A stretch of DNA of 27,045 bases from an uncultured Collinsella sp. (GTDB lineage: Bacteria > Actinomycetota > Coriobacteriia > Coriobacteriales > Coriobacteriaceae). Of the stretch, positions 16,019 through 23,391 are shown in pieces. Under the pieces are notes generated by a model. It made no database searches. It saw only the letters and a list, made by a program, of their open reading frames with translations, and was not told where the DNA came from. Where the stretch lies: contig UQMU01000029.1 in assembly GCA_900542305.1 (NCBI GenBank), forward strand, positions 1 through 27,045, in the 5' to 3' direction. Positions within the stretch are counted from its first letter, which is position 1. Every line of letters begins with the position of its first letter. The position numbers were made by a program, and so were the translations under genes.

Positions 16019-18235
16019 TTACTTGTCGGTGCCCAGCTTGTGCGGCTTGAGAGCGAGCGCATTGACGAGCGCGTCGGTGGCAGACTTGACGGCTGCCGGC
16101 TGCGGATCGTTGACGTGATCCTCGGGGTGTACGGGCAGGTCCTTCTTGACAGCATCGTGGATCAAGTTGAGGTACTCAGTCACGCCAGTGGTCGATAGGT
16201 GCGTGCCATCGCCATCGAACAGGTCGTTGCGGTTAGCACTGTATCCGTACCAATCGATAACGCGCACGTTCTTGTAGCGCGTAGCGGCGTTGGCGATGGC
16301 CTGGTTGGTAGAGCCAACCCACGGCTGCGGGCTGCGCGTGTTCACAAACACCACAATACGCCTATCTCCTGCATCGGCCATGATGGCGTCGATCTGGTCG
16401 TCGGTTACCAAGCCGTTGGTGCCCAGGGCAAAGACCACGATCTTGCCGGCAAGGTTCTGCTGGATATAGCCCTCAAATGTCGCGCGCCCCGCATCAAACT
16501 GGCGGCCCTTTTCGGCATCGATATGGCTGTGCGGGAACACGCCGTCAAAGGTGTCTACGGCACGCAGCGACACGGAGTCGCCGATCATAAGCAGATCGTA
16601 GGAGCCATCGGGGAAGCCGTCGTTGTCCTTGTCGGTGTCGTCGGCCGCCTGCTGGTCGGTGGGCGCGGTGTTCTTGGCTTCCTTGTTCAGAACTTCGGCG
16701 CCCTCGCCGCTCAGCGCAGACGTCTCGGGCACAAAGATCAGGCCGCCCAGTGCAACGACCAACACGACAGCGCAGGCTGCGCAGACAGGGACGTGCGCGC
16801 GTACCCAGTTAGCGGGCGTGGTGGTGCCGTCGCGGAACTCGGACACGGTGCGCTCAAAGGCGCCCTTCCTAAACGGAGTCTCGATAAAGCGATAGCAGCA
16901 CTCTGCCACGGTGACCACCACAAGTACCTGCAAGATATACTGCCACCACGGTGTATCGTTGATGTTGGCGACCGGGTTCATGAGCAACAGCAGCGGATAG
17001 TGCCACAGGTAGATGCTGTACGAGCGCTTGCCAACCCACACGAGCGGCTCGGCGGACAGCGCGCGGGCAACCATTCCCTGGGGCTGCACGCAGGCCGCGA
17101 TGACCATGAGCGTGAGGATCGAGCACAGCAGCGTGCCTCCGCGATACTGGAAGGCGGTGTAGCCGTTGGTGAGCGCGACCATGGCGGCAAGGCCAACCAG
17201 ACCCACGACGCCCAACACATCGATGGATGCGGGCGAGGACCAAAAACGCACGAGGGCGCTCGGCTGTGCCGGGGCGGTCTCGGCTGCTTCGTCGGCCTTC
17301 TCGCCAGGCTTGCCCTCGGCGTTCTTGCCGTGCTTGGCGGCGCCAGCTAGGCGATTGAGCCCCAAACGACGAGCGAGACGCACCGGCGCCAGGTCGCGAT
17401 CGGGGATAAAGGCCATCCAGGCACCCAGCAGCAGCGAGAACACACGGGTGTCGGTGCCGTAGTACACGCGGCTGGGGTCGGCGGCAGGGTTATAGAGCAC
17501 CATCATGGCGATGGCGGAGACAGCAGCCAAGCCCAGAACCACGCGGCGCGTGTTGGGCTTGCTCACATGCATGGATACCATGGCAAACAGCAGTGGCGGC
17601 CAAATCAGGTAGAACTGTTCCTCGATGGCAAGCGACCAAAAGTGCGTGAGCGGCGAGGGGTCGCCCAGGGCATTGAAGTACGAGACGTTTTGGGCAATCT
17701 GCCACCAGTTGTTGAAGAACAGCAGCGACGGCAGGATGTCGGGACGCATCTTGGTGAGCATCACGTGGTTAAAGATAGTGCACAGCGCGCAGGTTACAAA
17801 CACTACCGTTACCACGGCGGGGACCAGGCGACGGATGCGGCGAATCCAGAAGCTCTTGAGGTCGATGTGGCCGGTCTTAGCGACTTCGTTGAGTAGCAGG
17901 CGTGTGATCAGATAGCCCGAAAGCACAAAGAAGATCGTGACGCCGAGCAGACCGCCCTGCGCCCACGTGAGGTTGAGGTGATAGAGCACCACCGCGACGA
18001 CGGCAAGCGTGCGCAGGCCGTCAAGGGCAGGGATGTAGCGGGACTTAGGGCGAGCAGGCGTCTGCTCCTCGGCGGGAGTGTTGGCGCGGCCCGCGTTGTT
18101 GGCAGAAGCGCGATGGGTGCTCGCGGTGCGTCGCGGTTCGTTGGCACGGCGTTCGCCCTTCACGCGTTCGTGCGGCGCCGGCTCGTTGCCCGTGCGGCGT
18201 CGACCGCGCGAGCCCGATTGCGAGAGTTGTTCCAT
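16019..18235 (-). CDS. Acyltransferase-3 with SGNH domain (OatA-like O-acetyltransferase)
   Basis: A 738-residue membrane protein. The first ~68 residues are Arg-rich and disordered. About 69-490 is the acyltransferase-3 domain: YIPALDGLRTLAVVAVVLYH, then IFFVLSGYLITRLL, SFWIRRIRRLVPA, and THFWSLAIEEQFYLIWPPLL with its conserved Glu. A long Ala/Glu/Lys insert sits near residue 300. After a last span, the C-terminal ~190 residues are an SGNH hydrolase-like domain with GDSVS (Ser near 554) and DGTH (near 675-678). OatA-type proteins move acetyl groups across the membrane and O-acetylate peptidoglycan or other wall glycans. The ATG has only a weak GGATGA upstream. It is transcribed alone, converging on the NRAMP operon and divergent from ribokinase. 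Confidence 0.92.
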   Translation of the reverse strand: MEQLSQSGSRGRRRTGNEPAPHERVKGERRANEPRRTASTHRASANNAGRANTPAEEQTPARPKSRYIPALDGLRTLAVVAVVLYHLNLTWAQGGLLGVTIFFVLSGYLITRLLLNEVAKTGHIDLKSFWIRRIRRLVPAVVTVVFVTCALCTIFNHVMLTKMRPDILPSLLFFNNWWQIAQNVSYFNALGDPSPLTHFWSLAIEEQFYLIWPPLLFAMVSMHVSKPNTRRVVLGLAAVSAIAMMVLYNPAADPSRVYYGTDTRVFSLLLGAWMAFIPDRDLAPVRLARRLGLNRLAGAAKHGKNAEGKPGEKADEAAETAPAQPSALVRFWSSPASIDVLGVVGLVGLAAMVALTNGYTAFQYRGGTLLCSILTLMVIAACVQPQGMVARALSAEPLVWVGKRSYSIYLWHYPLLLLMNPVANINDTPWWQYILQVLVVVTVAECCYRFIETPFRKGAFERTVSEFRDGTTTPANWVRAHVPVCAACAVVLVVALGGLIFVPETSALSGEGAEVLNKEAKNTAPTDQQAADDTDKDNDGFPDGSYDLLMIGDSVSLRAVDTFDGVFPHSHIDAEKGRQFDAGRATFEGYIQQNLAGKIVVFALGTNGLVTDDQIDAIMADAGDRRIVVFVNTRSPQPWVGSTNQAIANAATRYKNVRVIDWYGYSANRNDLFDGDGTHLSTTGVTEYLNLIHDAVKKDLPVHPEDHVNDPQPAAVKSATDALVNALALKPHKLGTDK

Positions 18236-18328
18236 AAAACATCATCCAATGACGAGAATAATCAGCACGCCTTCATTGTAGCTGCCTGCTCCTGTGAATG
18301 CTTGCTGCTGGCGCAAGCTCAAGCACGC

Positions 18329-18358
18329 GTTCACATCAAAGTGAACTAAAGTTATAGG
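18329..18358 (+). promoter_or_regulatory. Promoter of the ribokinase operon with overlapping palindromic operator
   Basis: -35 TTCACA (18330-18335) and -10 TATAGG (18353-18358) with 17-nt spacing. A perfect inverted repeat, GTTCAC-N6-GTGAAC (18329-18346), covers the -35, which suggests control by a dimeric repressor such as a LacI- or GntR-type protein. Confidence 0.6.
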
Positions 18359-18422
18359 GGGTGCGAGAGCGCACAATCGACGGTCGACGGTGGGTGCAAA
18401 GCCCGCAGATGAGGAGGTTTCC

Positions 18423-19385
18423 ATGGCAGATCGCGGCATCGTTGCGGTGTTCGGCAGCATGAACATGGACCTTTCGGTGGCGTGCGAGCGCATGCCGCGC
18501 GCGGGCGAGACCGTCGGCGGTAGCGGTTTTATCACCAACGCCGGCGGTAAGGGCGCCAACCAGGCCGTCGCCGCTGCGCGCATGGGTGCGCGCACGTGCA
18601 TGATCGGCGCTGTTGGGCGCGATACCTTTGGCGATGCGCTTGTGGCAGGGCTCCAGGATGCTGGCGTGGGCGTTGAGTTCGTGGCGCTTCGCGATGACGT
18701 GGAGACCGGTACCGCGACTATCATTCGCTGCGAGAGCGACAACCGCATTATCCTGTCACCGGGTGCCAACCATGCGCTTGCGGGCGGGGACGTTGCCTGC
18801 GCGCTGAGGCGTCTGGTGGTCCATGAGCTCGACGGCGACGCCAGCGAGATTGCCCCGGCTGCCGGAAGCGTCTTTATCGCCCAGGGTGAATGTGACCTTG
18901 CAGCGACGGCCGATGCGCTTGTTTGCGCTCACGAGCTGGGGTTCTATACGGTCTTTAATCCAGCGCCTGCTTGTGAGTTACCTGCGGAGGTCTGGTCTGC
19001 GGTCGACTTGGTCTGCCCCAACGAGACCGAGTGCCAGGTGCTGACGGGTATCCTGCCCAAGGACGATGAGAGCTGCGTCGCCGCGCTCAAAGCCCTGCTT
19101 GCCAAGGGCGCCGGCGCCGCGGTCATCACGCTGGGCGGCGCCGGCTCAGTTACGCTCGGCGATGGCGGTGAGCTGCTGCGCATGCCGGCACTTTCGAGCA
19201 CGGTAGTCGATACCACGGCCGCCGGCGATACGTTTATCGGCGCGTTGGCGGCGGCTCGCCTAGAGGGCCTGCCGCTCTTTGAGTGCATGGCCGCGGGTGC
19301 TCGCGCCTCGGCAGTGACGGTGTCGCGCCTGGGCGCTCAGCAATCGATTCCCACGCGCGCCGAAGTTGAACATTGGTTTGGTTAA
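18423..19385 (+). CDS. rbsK: Ribokinase
   Basis: A 320-residue PfkB-family sugar kinase that makes ribose 5-phosphate from ribose and ATP. N-terminal GSMNMDL and the substrate-binding signature AGGKGANQAVAAARMGA (GGKGAN at 41-46) match ribokinase closely. The C-terminal signature VDTTAAGDTFIGAL carries the catalytic Asp269. NPAP and PNETE motifs are also present. Length is typical (about 310). The frame is open further upstream to an ATG at 18390, but GAGGAGG at 18411-18417 points to the ATG at 18423. The nucleoside hydrolase gene follows after 30 nt, so ribose freed from nucleosides is the obvious substrate. The promoter carries a palindrome, see 18329-18358. Confidence 0.92.
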   Translation: MADRGIVAVFGSMNMDLSVACERMPRAGETVGGSGFITNAGGKGANQAVAAARMGARTCMIGAVGRDTFGDALVAGLQDAGVGVEFVALRDDVETGTATIIRCESDNRIILSPGANHALAGGDVACALRRLVVHELDGDASEIAPAAGSVFIAQGECDLAATADALVCAHELGFYTVFNPAPACELPAEVWSAVDLVCPNETECQVLTGILPKDDESCVAALKALLAKGAGAAVITLGGAGSVTLGDGGELLRMPALSSTVVDTTAAGDTFIGALAAARLEGLPLFECMAAGARASAVTVSRLGAQQSIPTRAEVEHWFG

Positions 19386-19415
19386 ACGATAAAGACGGAG
19401 AAGCGGAGTAGAACA

Positions 19416-20390
19416 ATGGCAATCAAGAAGCTGATCCTTGATCTGGATATGGGAGTGGACGATGCGATGGCGCTGGCCTATGCCATCGCGAGCCCCGAGG
19501 TGGAGCTCGTGGGCATCACCACGTGCTTTGGCAACGTGCGCGTCGAGCAATCGGCGCACAATTGCCTGGCGGTGCTCGATCTGCTGGGTCGCCCCGAGGT
19601 TCCGGTGTACCTGGGTGCCGACCGTCCTCTGCAGGCGACTGAGCCCTATACGCCGCCGGCGTCCACCGCGCTCATTCACGGCAAGAACGGCATTGGCGGC
19701 GCGAGCGTGCCCGCGTCGCCCTACGAGCCGGTGGGGGCGACCTCGGCCGACGGCAACGCTGCGGTCGATTATCTGATCGATGCCGCGCGCACCTATGGTC
19801 CCGATCTGGTCTACGTGGCGACCGGCCCGCTCACCAATCTGGCGCTTGCCCTGGAGCGCGATGCAGCGGCGATGATGTCCATCGGCCGCGTGGTCGTGAT
19901 GGGCGGCGCCCTTACCGTGCCCGGCAACGTGAGCGCGGGCGCCGAGGCCAACATGGCGAGCGACCCCGAGGCAGCCGACGCGGTGCTGCGCTCAGGTCGC
20001 AAGCTCACCATGGTGGGCCTGGATGTAACGCACCGCGTGGTGCTCACACGCCGCGACGTTGCCGGCTGGACGGGCTCGGGCACTATGGCTGGCTGCGCAT
20101 TTGCGAGCATGGTCGAGCACTACATTGGTTCGTACGAGATGAACGCGCCCTACCTGGGGGGCTGCGCGCTGCACGATCCGCTGGCGGTTGCCGTGGCGAT
20201 CGACCCCACGCTCGTAGGTGCGCTCGCCTGCAACCTGCGTGTTGACTTGCTGGGTGAGTATCGCGGCCGCACCATCTGCGATGAGCGCCGTGTGACCGAC
20301 CCCGACAAGAGCGCACTCGTGGCGCTGACTGTGGATGCTCCGCGCTTCCTTTCCGAGTTCAAGGCACGCATGGCCCGCGTCTTGGGCTAA
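19416..20390 (+). CDS. Nucleoside hydrolase (inosine-uridine-preferring family)
   Basis: A 324-residue N-ribohydrolase that cleaves nucleosides to base and ribose. The calcium-binding N-terminal motif reads LDLDMGVDDA (Asp9, 11, 15, 16), the family pattern DxDxGxDDA with Leu and Met where Thr and Pro are usual. Further marks are GPLTNLALAL, VVMGGA, the GAEANMASDPEAA stretch (family AEFNxxxDPEAA, with Ala for the Phe), and HDP with His253-Asp254 near the C-terminus. The substitutions are mild, so I expect activity, but base specificity (RihA, RihB or RihC type) cannot be assigned. It is 30 nt downstream of ribokinase with GGAG-like sequence before the ATG; together they form a nucleoside-salvage operon. 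Confidence 0.9.
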   Translation: MAIKKLILDLDMGVDDAMALAYAIASPEVELVGITTCFGNVRVEQSAHNCLAVLDLLGRPEVPVYLGADRPLQATEPYTPPASTALIHGKNGIGGASVPASPYEPVGATSADGNAAVDYLIDAARTYGPDLVYVATGPLTNLALALERDAAAMMSIGRVVVMGGALTVPGNVSAGAEANMASDPEAADAVLRSGRKLTMVGLDVTHRVVLTRRDVAGWTGSGTMAGCAFASMVEHYIGSYEMNAPYLGGCALHDPLAVAVAIDPTLVGALACNLRVDLLGEYRGRTICDERRVTDPDKSALVALTVDAPRFLSEFKARMARVLG

Positions 20391-20399
20391 GTTGTCTTT

Positions 20400-20442
20400 T
20401 TGGGACGGGGCTTTTTGACTGGTATGATTGGTGCGACCAATC
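20400..20442 (+). promoter_or_regulatory. Putative luxS promoter with palindromic operator
   Basis: TTGGGA (20400-20405), a 17-nt spacer and TATGAT (20423-20428), the latter preceded by TGG (extended -10). The palindrome GATTGGT-GCG-ACCAATC overlaps the -10 and the expected start site near 20435. Confidence 0.5.
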
Positions 20443-20469
20443 GAACCAGCTAAAAGAGCCCCGTCCCAA
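20400..20469. repeat. 70-bp nested inverted repeat between nucleoside hydrolase and luxS
   Basis: TTGGGACGGGGC (20400-20411) pairs perfectly with GCCCCGTCCCAA (20458-20469). Inside, TTTTT pairs with AAAAGA, CTGGT with ACCAG, and GATTGGT (20426-20432) with ACCAATC (20436-20442) around a 3-nt GCG loop. As RNA from the upstream operon it would be a strong terminator-like hairpin, but only ATTT follows it. The luxS promoter lies within it. Confidence 0.75.
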
Positions 20470-20492
20470 TTTGACTATCGAGAGGATCTGCC

Positions 20493-20981
20493 ATGGAGCG
20501 CATCGCCAGCTTTTCCGTTGATCATCTGCTGCTTGAGCCCGGCGTGTATGTGAGCCGCATCGACCGCGATCCGGCGACCGGCGCCGCCGTCACCACGTTT
20601 GACCTGCGCCTGACCACGCCCAACAAGGAGCCGGTCATGAACACGGCCGAGTGCCACACCATCGAGCACCTGGGCGCGACGTTCCTTCGCAATCATGCCG
20701 AGTGGTCGAGCCGCATTGTCTACTTTGGCCCCATGGGCTGCCGCACGGGCTTTTACCTCGTCGTATTTGGCGAGCTGACGAGCGAGAAGATCTTGCCGCT
20801 CGTCCGCGAGCTGTTCGAGTTTGTCGCCGACTTTGAGGGCGATGTCCCCGGTGCCGCTCCCGAGGAATGCGGTAACTACCTGGACCAGAACCTCCCCATG
20901 GCCAACTGGCTTGCGCGCCGCTACCTCGACCGCGACCTGGCCGATATCGACGAGAAGCGCCTGCGCTATCAGCAGGCGTAA
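20493..20981 (+). CDS. luxS: S-ribosylhomocysteine lyase LuxS
   Basis: A 162-residue enzyme that splits S-ribosylhomocysteine into homocysteine and the AI-2 precursor DPD. The metal site HTIEH (His55, Glu58, His59) and the third ligand Cys126 in EECGNY are present, as is the catalytic Cys83 in GPMGCRTGFY; spacing matches the classical LuxS (HxxEH about residues 54-58, Cys near 84 and 126). N-terminal FSVDHLLLEPGVYVSR is also typical. The length is normal. No SAH nucleosidase or methionine gene is adjacent; the gene stands behind its own promoter and a long inverted repeat and is followed by a terminator. The role in AI-2 signalling versus simple methyl-cycle recycling cannot be told from sequence. 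Confidence 0.97.
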   Translation: MERIASFSVDHLLLEPGVYVSRIDRDPATGAAVTTFDLRLTTPNKEPVMNTAECHTIEHLGATFLRNHAEWSSRIVYFGPMGCRTGFYLVVFGELTSEKILPLVRELFEFVADFEGDVPGAAPEECGNYLDQNLPMANWLARRYLDRDLADIDEKRLRYQQA

Positions 20982-21010
20982 GGGCTTTATCGCCCAAAAC
21001 GCGCGCATTG

Positions 21011-21041
21011 GGCGCCTTCGCTTATGCGAGGGAGCCTTTTT
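21011..21041 (+). terminator. Intrinsic terminator of luxS
   Basis: GGCGCCTTCGC (21011-21021) pairs with GCGAGGGAGCC (21026-21036) with one mismatch and one wobble, a TTAT loop, then TTTTT. Confidence 0.85.
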
Positions 21042-21090
21042 GTTGATTGGTCGGGACGAGCGTTCAAAATCGCTCATGCTTGTTCTAGAA

Positions 21091-21116
21091 TGTTCGTATA
21101 GTCACATTTACGAACA
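21091..21116 (+). promoter_or_regulatory. Putative operator/promoter of the DUF4867 gene
   Basis: Perfect 8-bp arms TGTTCGTA (21091-21098) and TACGAACA (21109-21116) with a 10-nt spacer. A -10 candidate TATAGT (21097-21102) lies inside it. A further TGTTC stands 10 bp upstream at 21081. The ribosome-binding AGGAG starts at 21116, so a bound repressor would cover everything from the -10 to the Shine-Dalgarno. Confidence 0.5.
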
Positions 21117-21125
21117 GGAGTGAAC

Positions 21126-21770
21126 ATGCATATCTACTCTGTCAACGATCCCGAGTTCAAATCCTATGGCAACGTTTGGGATGACGTTCCGTCCGAGCTC
21201 ACGTCGCCCGTGCTAGAGGCGCTCTCAGCCACGCCCATTCCCGAGGGCAGCAAGTACGTAGCAAGCGCGCCGGAGCTCGAGGGCGTCAAAGATGCCGATA
21301 AACTGGGCTTTCTCATGTTTGGCGGCCGTCCCTTCCAGCTCGGCTGGTGCAACGGCCACAACACGCAGCTCAACTGCCTGGAGTATCACCGCGCCAGCGA
21401 GTTCAACCTGGGTGCACGCGATTTTATCCTGCTCGTGGCGCATCGCTGGGAGATCGAGGACGGCAAGCTCGACACCGCGTGCGTCAAGGCGTTCCGTGTA
21501 CCGGCCGGTACGCTTGTTGAGGTTTTCAACACCACGCTTCACTACACGCCGTGCATGGTCGACGATGGGGGCTTCCAGGTGATGGTGGCGCTGCCCGCCG
21601 GCACCAACGGTCCGCGCCCCGAGGCTGCGGCCGACATGCCCACGGCCGGCGACAGCTACTGCTACTGGAAGGCCGACAAGTGGGTTCTCTGCCATGCTGA
21701 CAGCCCCAAGGCTGCCGAGGGCGGCTACGTAGGCCTCATCGGCAAGAACCTCGACATCACCGTGGACTAG
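21126..21770 (+). CDS. DUF4867 family protein
   Basis: A 214-residue protein that I recognise as DUF4867-like: FKSYGNVW near the N-terminus, GGRPFQLGWCNGHNTQLNCLEYHRASEFNLG in two parts centrally (residues about 75-105), VPAGTLVEVFNTTLHYTPC and a C-terminal GLIGKNLDI. The strand pattern suggests a cupin-like barrel. Relatives are found near sugar and sugar-acid metabolism genes in Firmicutes; biochemical function is unknown to me. The GTG at 21120 is part of the AGGAG ribosome-binding sequence, so ATG 21126 is preferred. There is no signal peptide. The final 16 codons are duplicated, with small changes, 1423 bp downstream at about 23143-23192, as part of a direct repeat. Confidence 0.75.
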   Translation: MHIYSVNDPEFKSYGNVWDDVPSELTSPVLEALSATPIPEGSKYVASAPELEGVKDADKLGFLMFGGRPFQLGWCNGHNTQLNCLEYHRASEFNLGARDFILLVAHRWEIEDGKLDTACVKAFRVPAGTLVEVFNTTLHYTPCMVDDGGFQVMVALPAGTNGPRPEAAADMPTAGDSYCYWKADKWVLCHADSPKAAEGGYVGLIGKNLDITVD

Positions 21771-21952
21771 AATCTTCCGTCTCGATCTGTAACATCTAGC
21801 GGGCTAAATCGTCTCTACCTGTTACAGATTTAGACAAACTGCAGGGGACAGACCGAACAATCTCGATCTGTAACACCAGGCCCGGTTTTGACGGCCTACC
21901 TGTTACAGATCGAGACAAACGGGCCCAAACCGCCACAAAGGTGCCTGTCCCC
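21720..21952. repeat. 233-bp direct repeat, copy 1
   Basis: Matches 23143-23375 with a constant offset of 1423. I count 9 mismatches and 2 single-base indels, about 95% identity. It begins within the DUF4867 coding sequence (last 16 codons and stop) and contains two inverted repeats: ATCTGTAACA with TGTTACAGAT, and TCTCGATCTGTAACA with TGTTACAGATCGAGA. Weaker similarity continues about 10 bp beyond the end. Confidence 0.9.
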
Positions 21953-21966
21953 ATTGCGGTGGCTGC

Positions 21967-23073
21967 CTAGAGTTGGCTGCGCAGATAGTCAGCCATATAT
22001 GGAACGGCGAAACGCACGTAACCGCGGCGCGCCTGTTCGATTACGCCGGCGTCGATGAGGCGCCGGCGATACTTTTGCGCATAGTCGGGTGTGACTGACA
22101 TACGTTTCGCTACATCGGAAATGCGCGAAACGGCGTCTTCGTCATCAGTCATTGCGTCGAGAAACGCGACGTCTTGGTCCGATAGCGCGGCGAGCGTCGT
22201 TTCACAAACATCGTTTTCGAAATCGGCTTTTGACGCTTCGATAGCTCCGTCGACTTGCTCTGGCGTTACGTGTTCTCCTGTCTTGCAGCGATTGCCGATG
22301 TTATAGCCGATGAGCTGCAGCATATAGGGCGAGCCTTGGGTTGCGCGAGCGGCACGGAGGCGAAGATCGCCTGGAATATCAAGGTCGAGCTCTTCGAAAG
22401 CCCGCTGATAATAGGCATCGACATCTCCGACTGAAAGCGGTTCGAGCGTGACCTTGCGAGCGCGGTTGAGAAATGTCAGCACGCGGTCATTGAGCGTTGC
22501 ACAGACGGCTCCCGGGAGACCTGCCATAACAAGCGCGACGTTGAGTCCCTCACCGACCAGCTCTTGATAGGCGGTGACGAGCTGTCTAATCTCAGGTGAA
22601 TTAGCTTGGAGCTCATCGATAAGGATGAGGATGCCGTGCCCCCGCTCGGTCAGCTTGCGCGCCAGCTGCGTGAGTTTGAACTGGAAACTCTTGGTCTCCT
22701 GCACATCGCGTGTGAACTCGAGACCGGCTGAGAAGCCGAAGACGCTCAAGCTACCGCCAGAAAGTTTGGGGAGATGACGCTTGCTGACATAAGGCTCGCC
22801 TGCTTCTTGGATTTTTTCAACAATGCGCTCAAGCATATCTTCGGAGGCTACGGTGGGTGTGGCGACAACAAAACCGAGCTTGCGTGCGCGGTCGGCAAGT
22901 TCCCACAGAAGAACCGTCTTGCCGCTGCCTCGCTGGCCGAGCATGAGCATGGCTCGGTCTCGATTGCCCGGCTCCTGCTCAAGACCGGAGATGAATGTCG
23001 AAATCACGTTCCCGCGACCCACCAGATAGGACGGGCGATTTCCAAATGAGGGGGAGAAGATGGTTTCAGTCAT
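21967..23073 (-). CDS. AAA-type ATP-binding protein with C-terminal winged helix
   Basis: A 368-residue ATPase. Walker A GQRGSGKT (46-53), Walker B ILILIDELQ (148-156) with the catalytic Glu, a sensor-1-like strand ALVMAGLPG (180-188) and GSPYMLQLIGY (247-257) mark an AAA_16/Orc1-Cdc6-like NTPase core. Residues about 295-368 look like a winged helix (ISDVAKRMSVTPDYAQKYRRRL then LIDAGVIEQARRGYVRF). Such stand-alone ATPases occur in many copies in actinobacteria and archaea; the function is not established, and DNA or partner binding is inferred from the winged helix. AGGAG is 5 nt upstream of the ATG. The gene lies alone between two 233-bp direct repeats and is on the opposite strand from its neighbours, which suggests insertion. 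Confidence 0.85.
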   Translation of the reverse strand: MTETIFSPSFGNRPSYLVGRGNVISTFISGLEQEPGNRDRAMLMLGQRGSGKTVLLWELADRARKLGFVVATPTVASEDMLERIVEKIQEAGEPYVSKRHLPKLSGGSLSVFGFSAGLEFTRDVQETKSFQFKLTQLARKLTERGHGILILIDELQANSPEIRQLVTAYQELVGEGLNVALVMAGLPGAVCATLNDRVLTFLNRARKVTLEPLSVGDVDAYYQRAFEELDLDIPGDLRLRAARATQGSPYMLQLIGYNIGNRCKTGEHVTPEQVDGAIEASKADFENDVCETTLAALSDQDVAFLDAMTDDEDAVSRISDVAKRMSVTPDYAQKYRRRLIDAGVIEQARRGYVRFAVPYMADYLRSQL

Positions 23074-23125
23074 AAGTCTCCTTTCCTTTTTTTCCTATTT
23101 TTTCCTTTCTTTCCTATTCAGTCAA
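23074..23125 (-). promoter_or_regulatory. Promoter region and purine tract of the ATPase gene
   Basis: On the minus strand a TTGACT -35 (complement of 23120-23125) is followed 17 nt later by AAAAAT, a weak -10. From about 23117 to the ATG the strand is nearly all purine, with four or more AGGAAA-like units, several of which could act as ribosome-binding sites. Confidence 0.4.
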
Positions 23126-23142
23126 ATGAATTGCTGAGCGAA

Positions 23143-23375
23143 GGCGGCTACGTAGGCCTCATCGGCAAGAACCTCGACATCACCTGCGACTAGAATCTTC
23201 TGTCTCGATCTGTAACATCTAGCGGGCTAAATCGTCTCTACCTGTTACAGATTTAGACAAACTGCAGGGACAGACCGAACAATCTCAATCTGTAACACCA
23301 AGCCCGATTTTGACGGCCTAGCTGTTACAGATCGAGACAAAACGGGCCCAAACCACCACAAAGGTGCCTGTCCCC
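23143..23375. repeat. 233-bp direct repeat, copy 2
   Basis: Second copy of 21720-21952. It carries a remnant of the DUF4867 gene end, reading GGYVGLIGKNLDITCD and a stop, without the rest of the gene. The gene-free stretch 23074-23538 consists of the ATPase upstream region, this repeat, the hairpin at 23347-23391 and about 145 bp in which I see only a GGCGGC/GCCGCC hairpin and no clear promoter. Confidence 0.9.
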
Positions 23376-23391
23376 TTTGTGGTGGTTTGGG
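23347..23391. repeat. 18-bp perfect hairpin at the end of repeat copy 2
   Basis: CCCAAACCACCACAAAGG (23347-23364) pairs perfectly with 23374-23391 around a 9-nt loop. It could act as a terminator, though no T-run follows. In copy 1 the right arm (21951 onward) is diverged and the hairpin is imperfect. Confidence 0.75.

Noticed and set aside
16199..17350. A 383-codon plus-strand open frame
   Set aside because: Antisense of the OatA-like acyltransferase; no ribosome-binding site and no motif.
20493..20640. Upstream methionine-cycle riboswitch (SAM or SAH) for luxS
   Set aside because: The 60-nt leader after the predicted start is too short and has none of the known core sequences.
21779..23340. 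CRISPR-like repeats from recurring TCTGTAACA/TGTTACAGA
   Set aside because: Only four short units per side arranged as inverted pairs, no regular spacing, no unique spacers and no cas genes.
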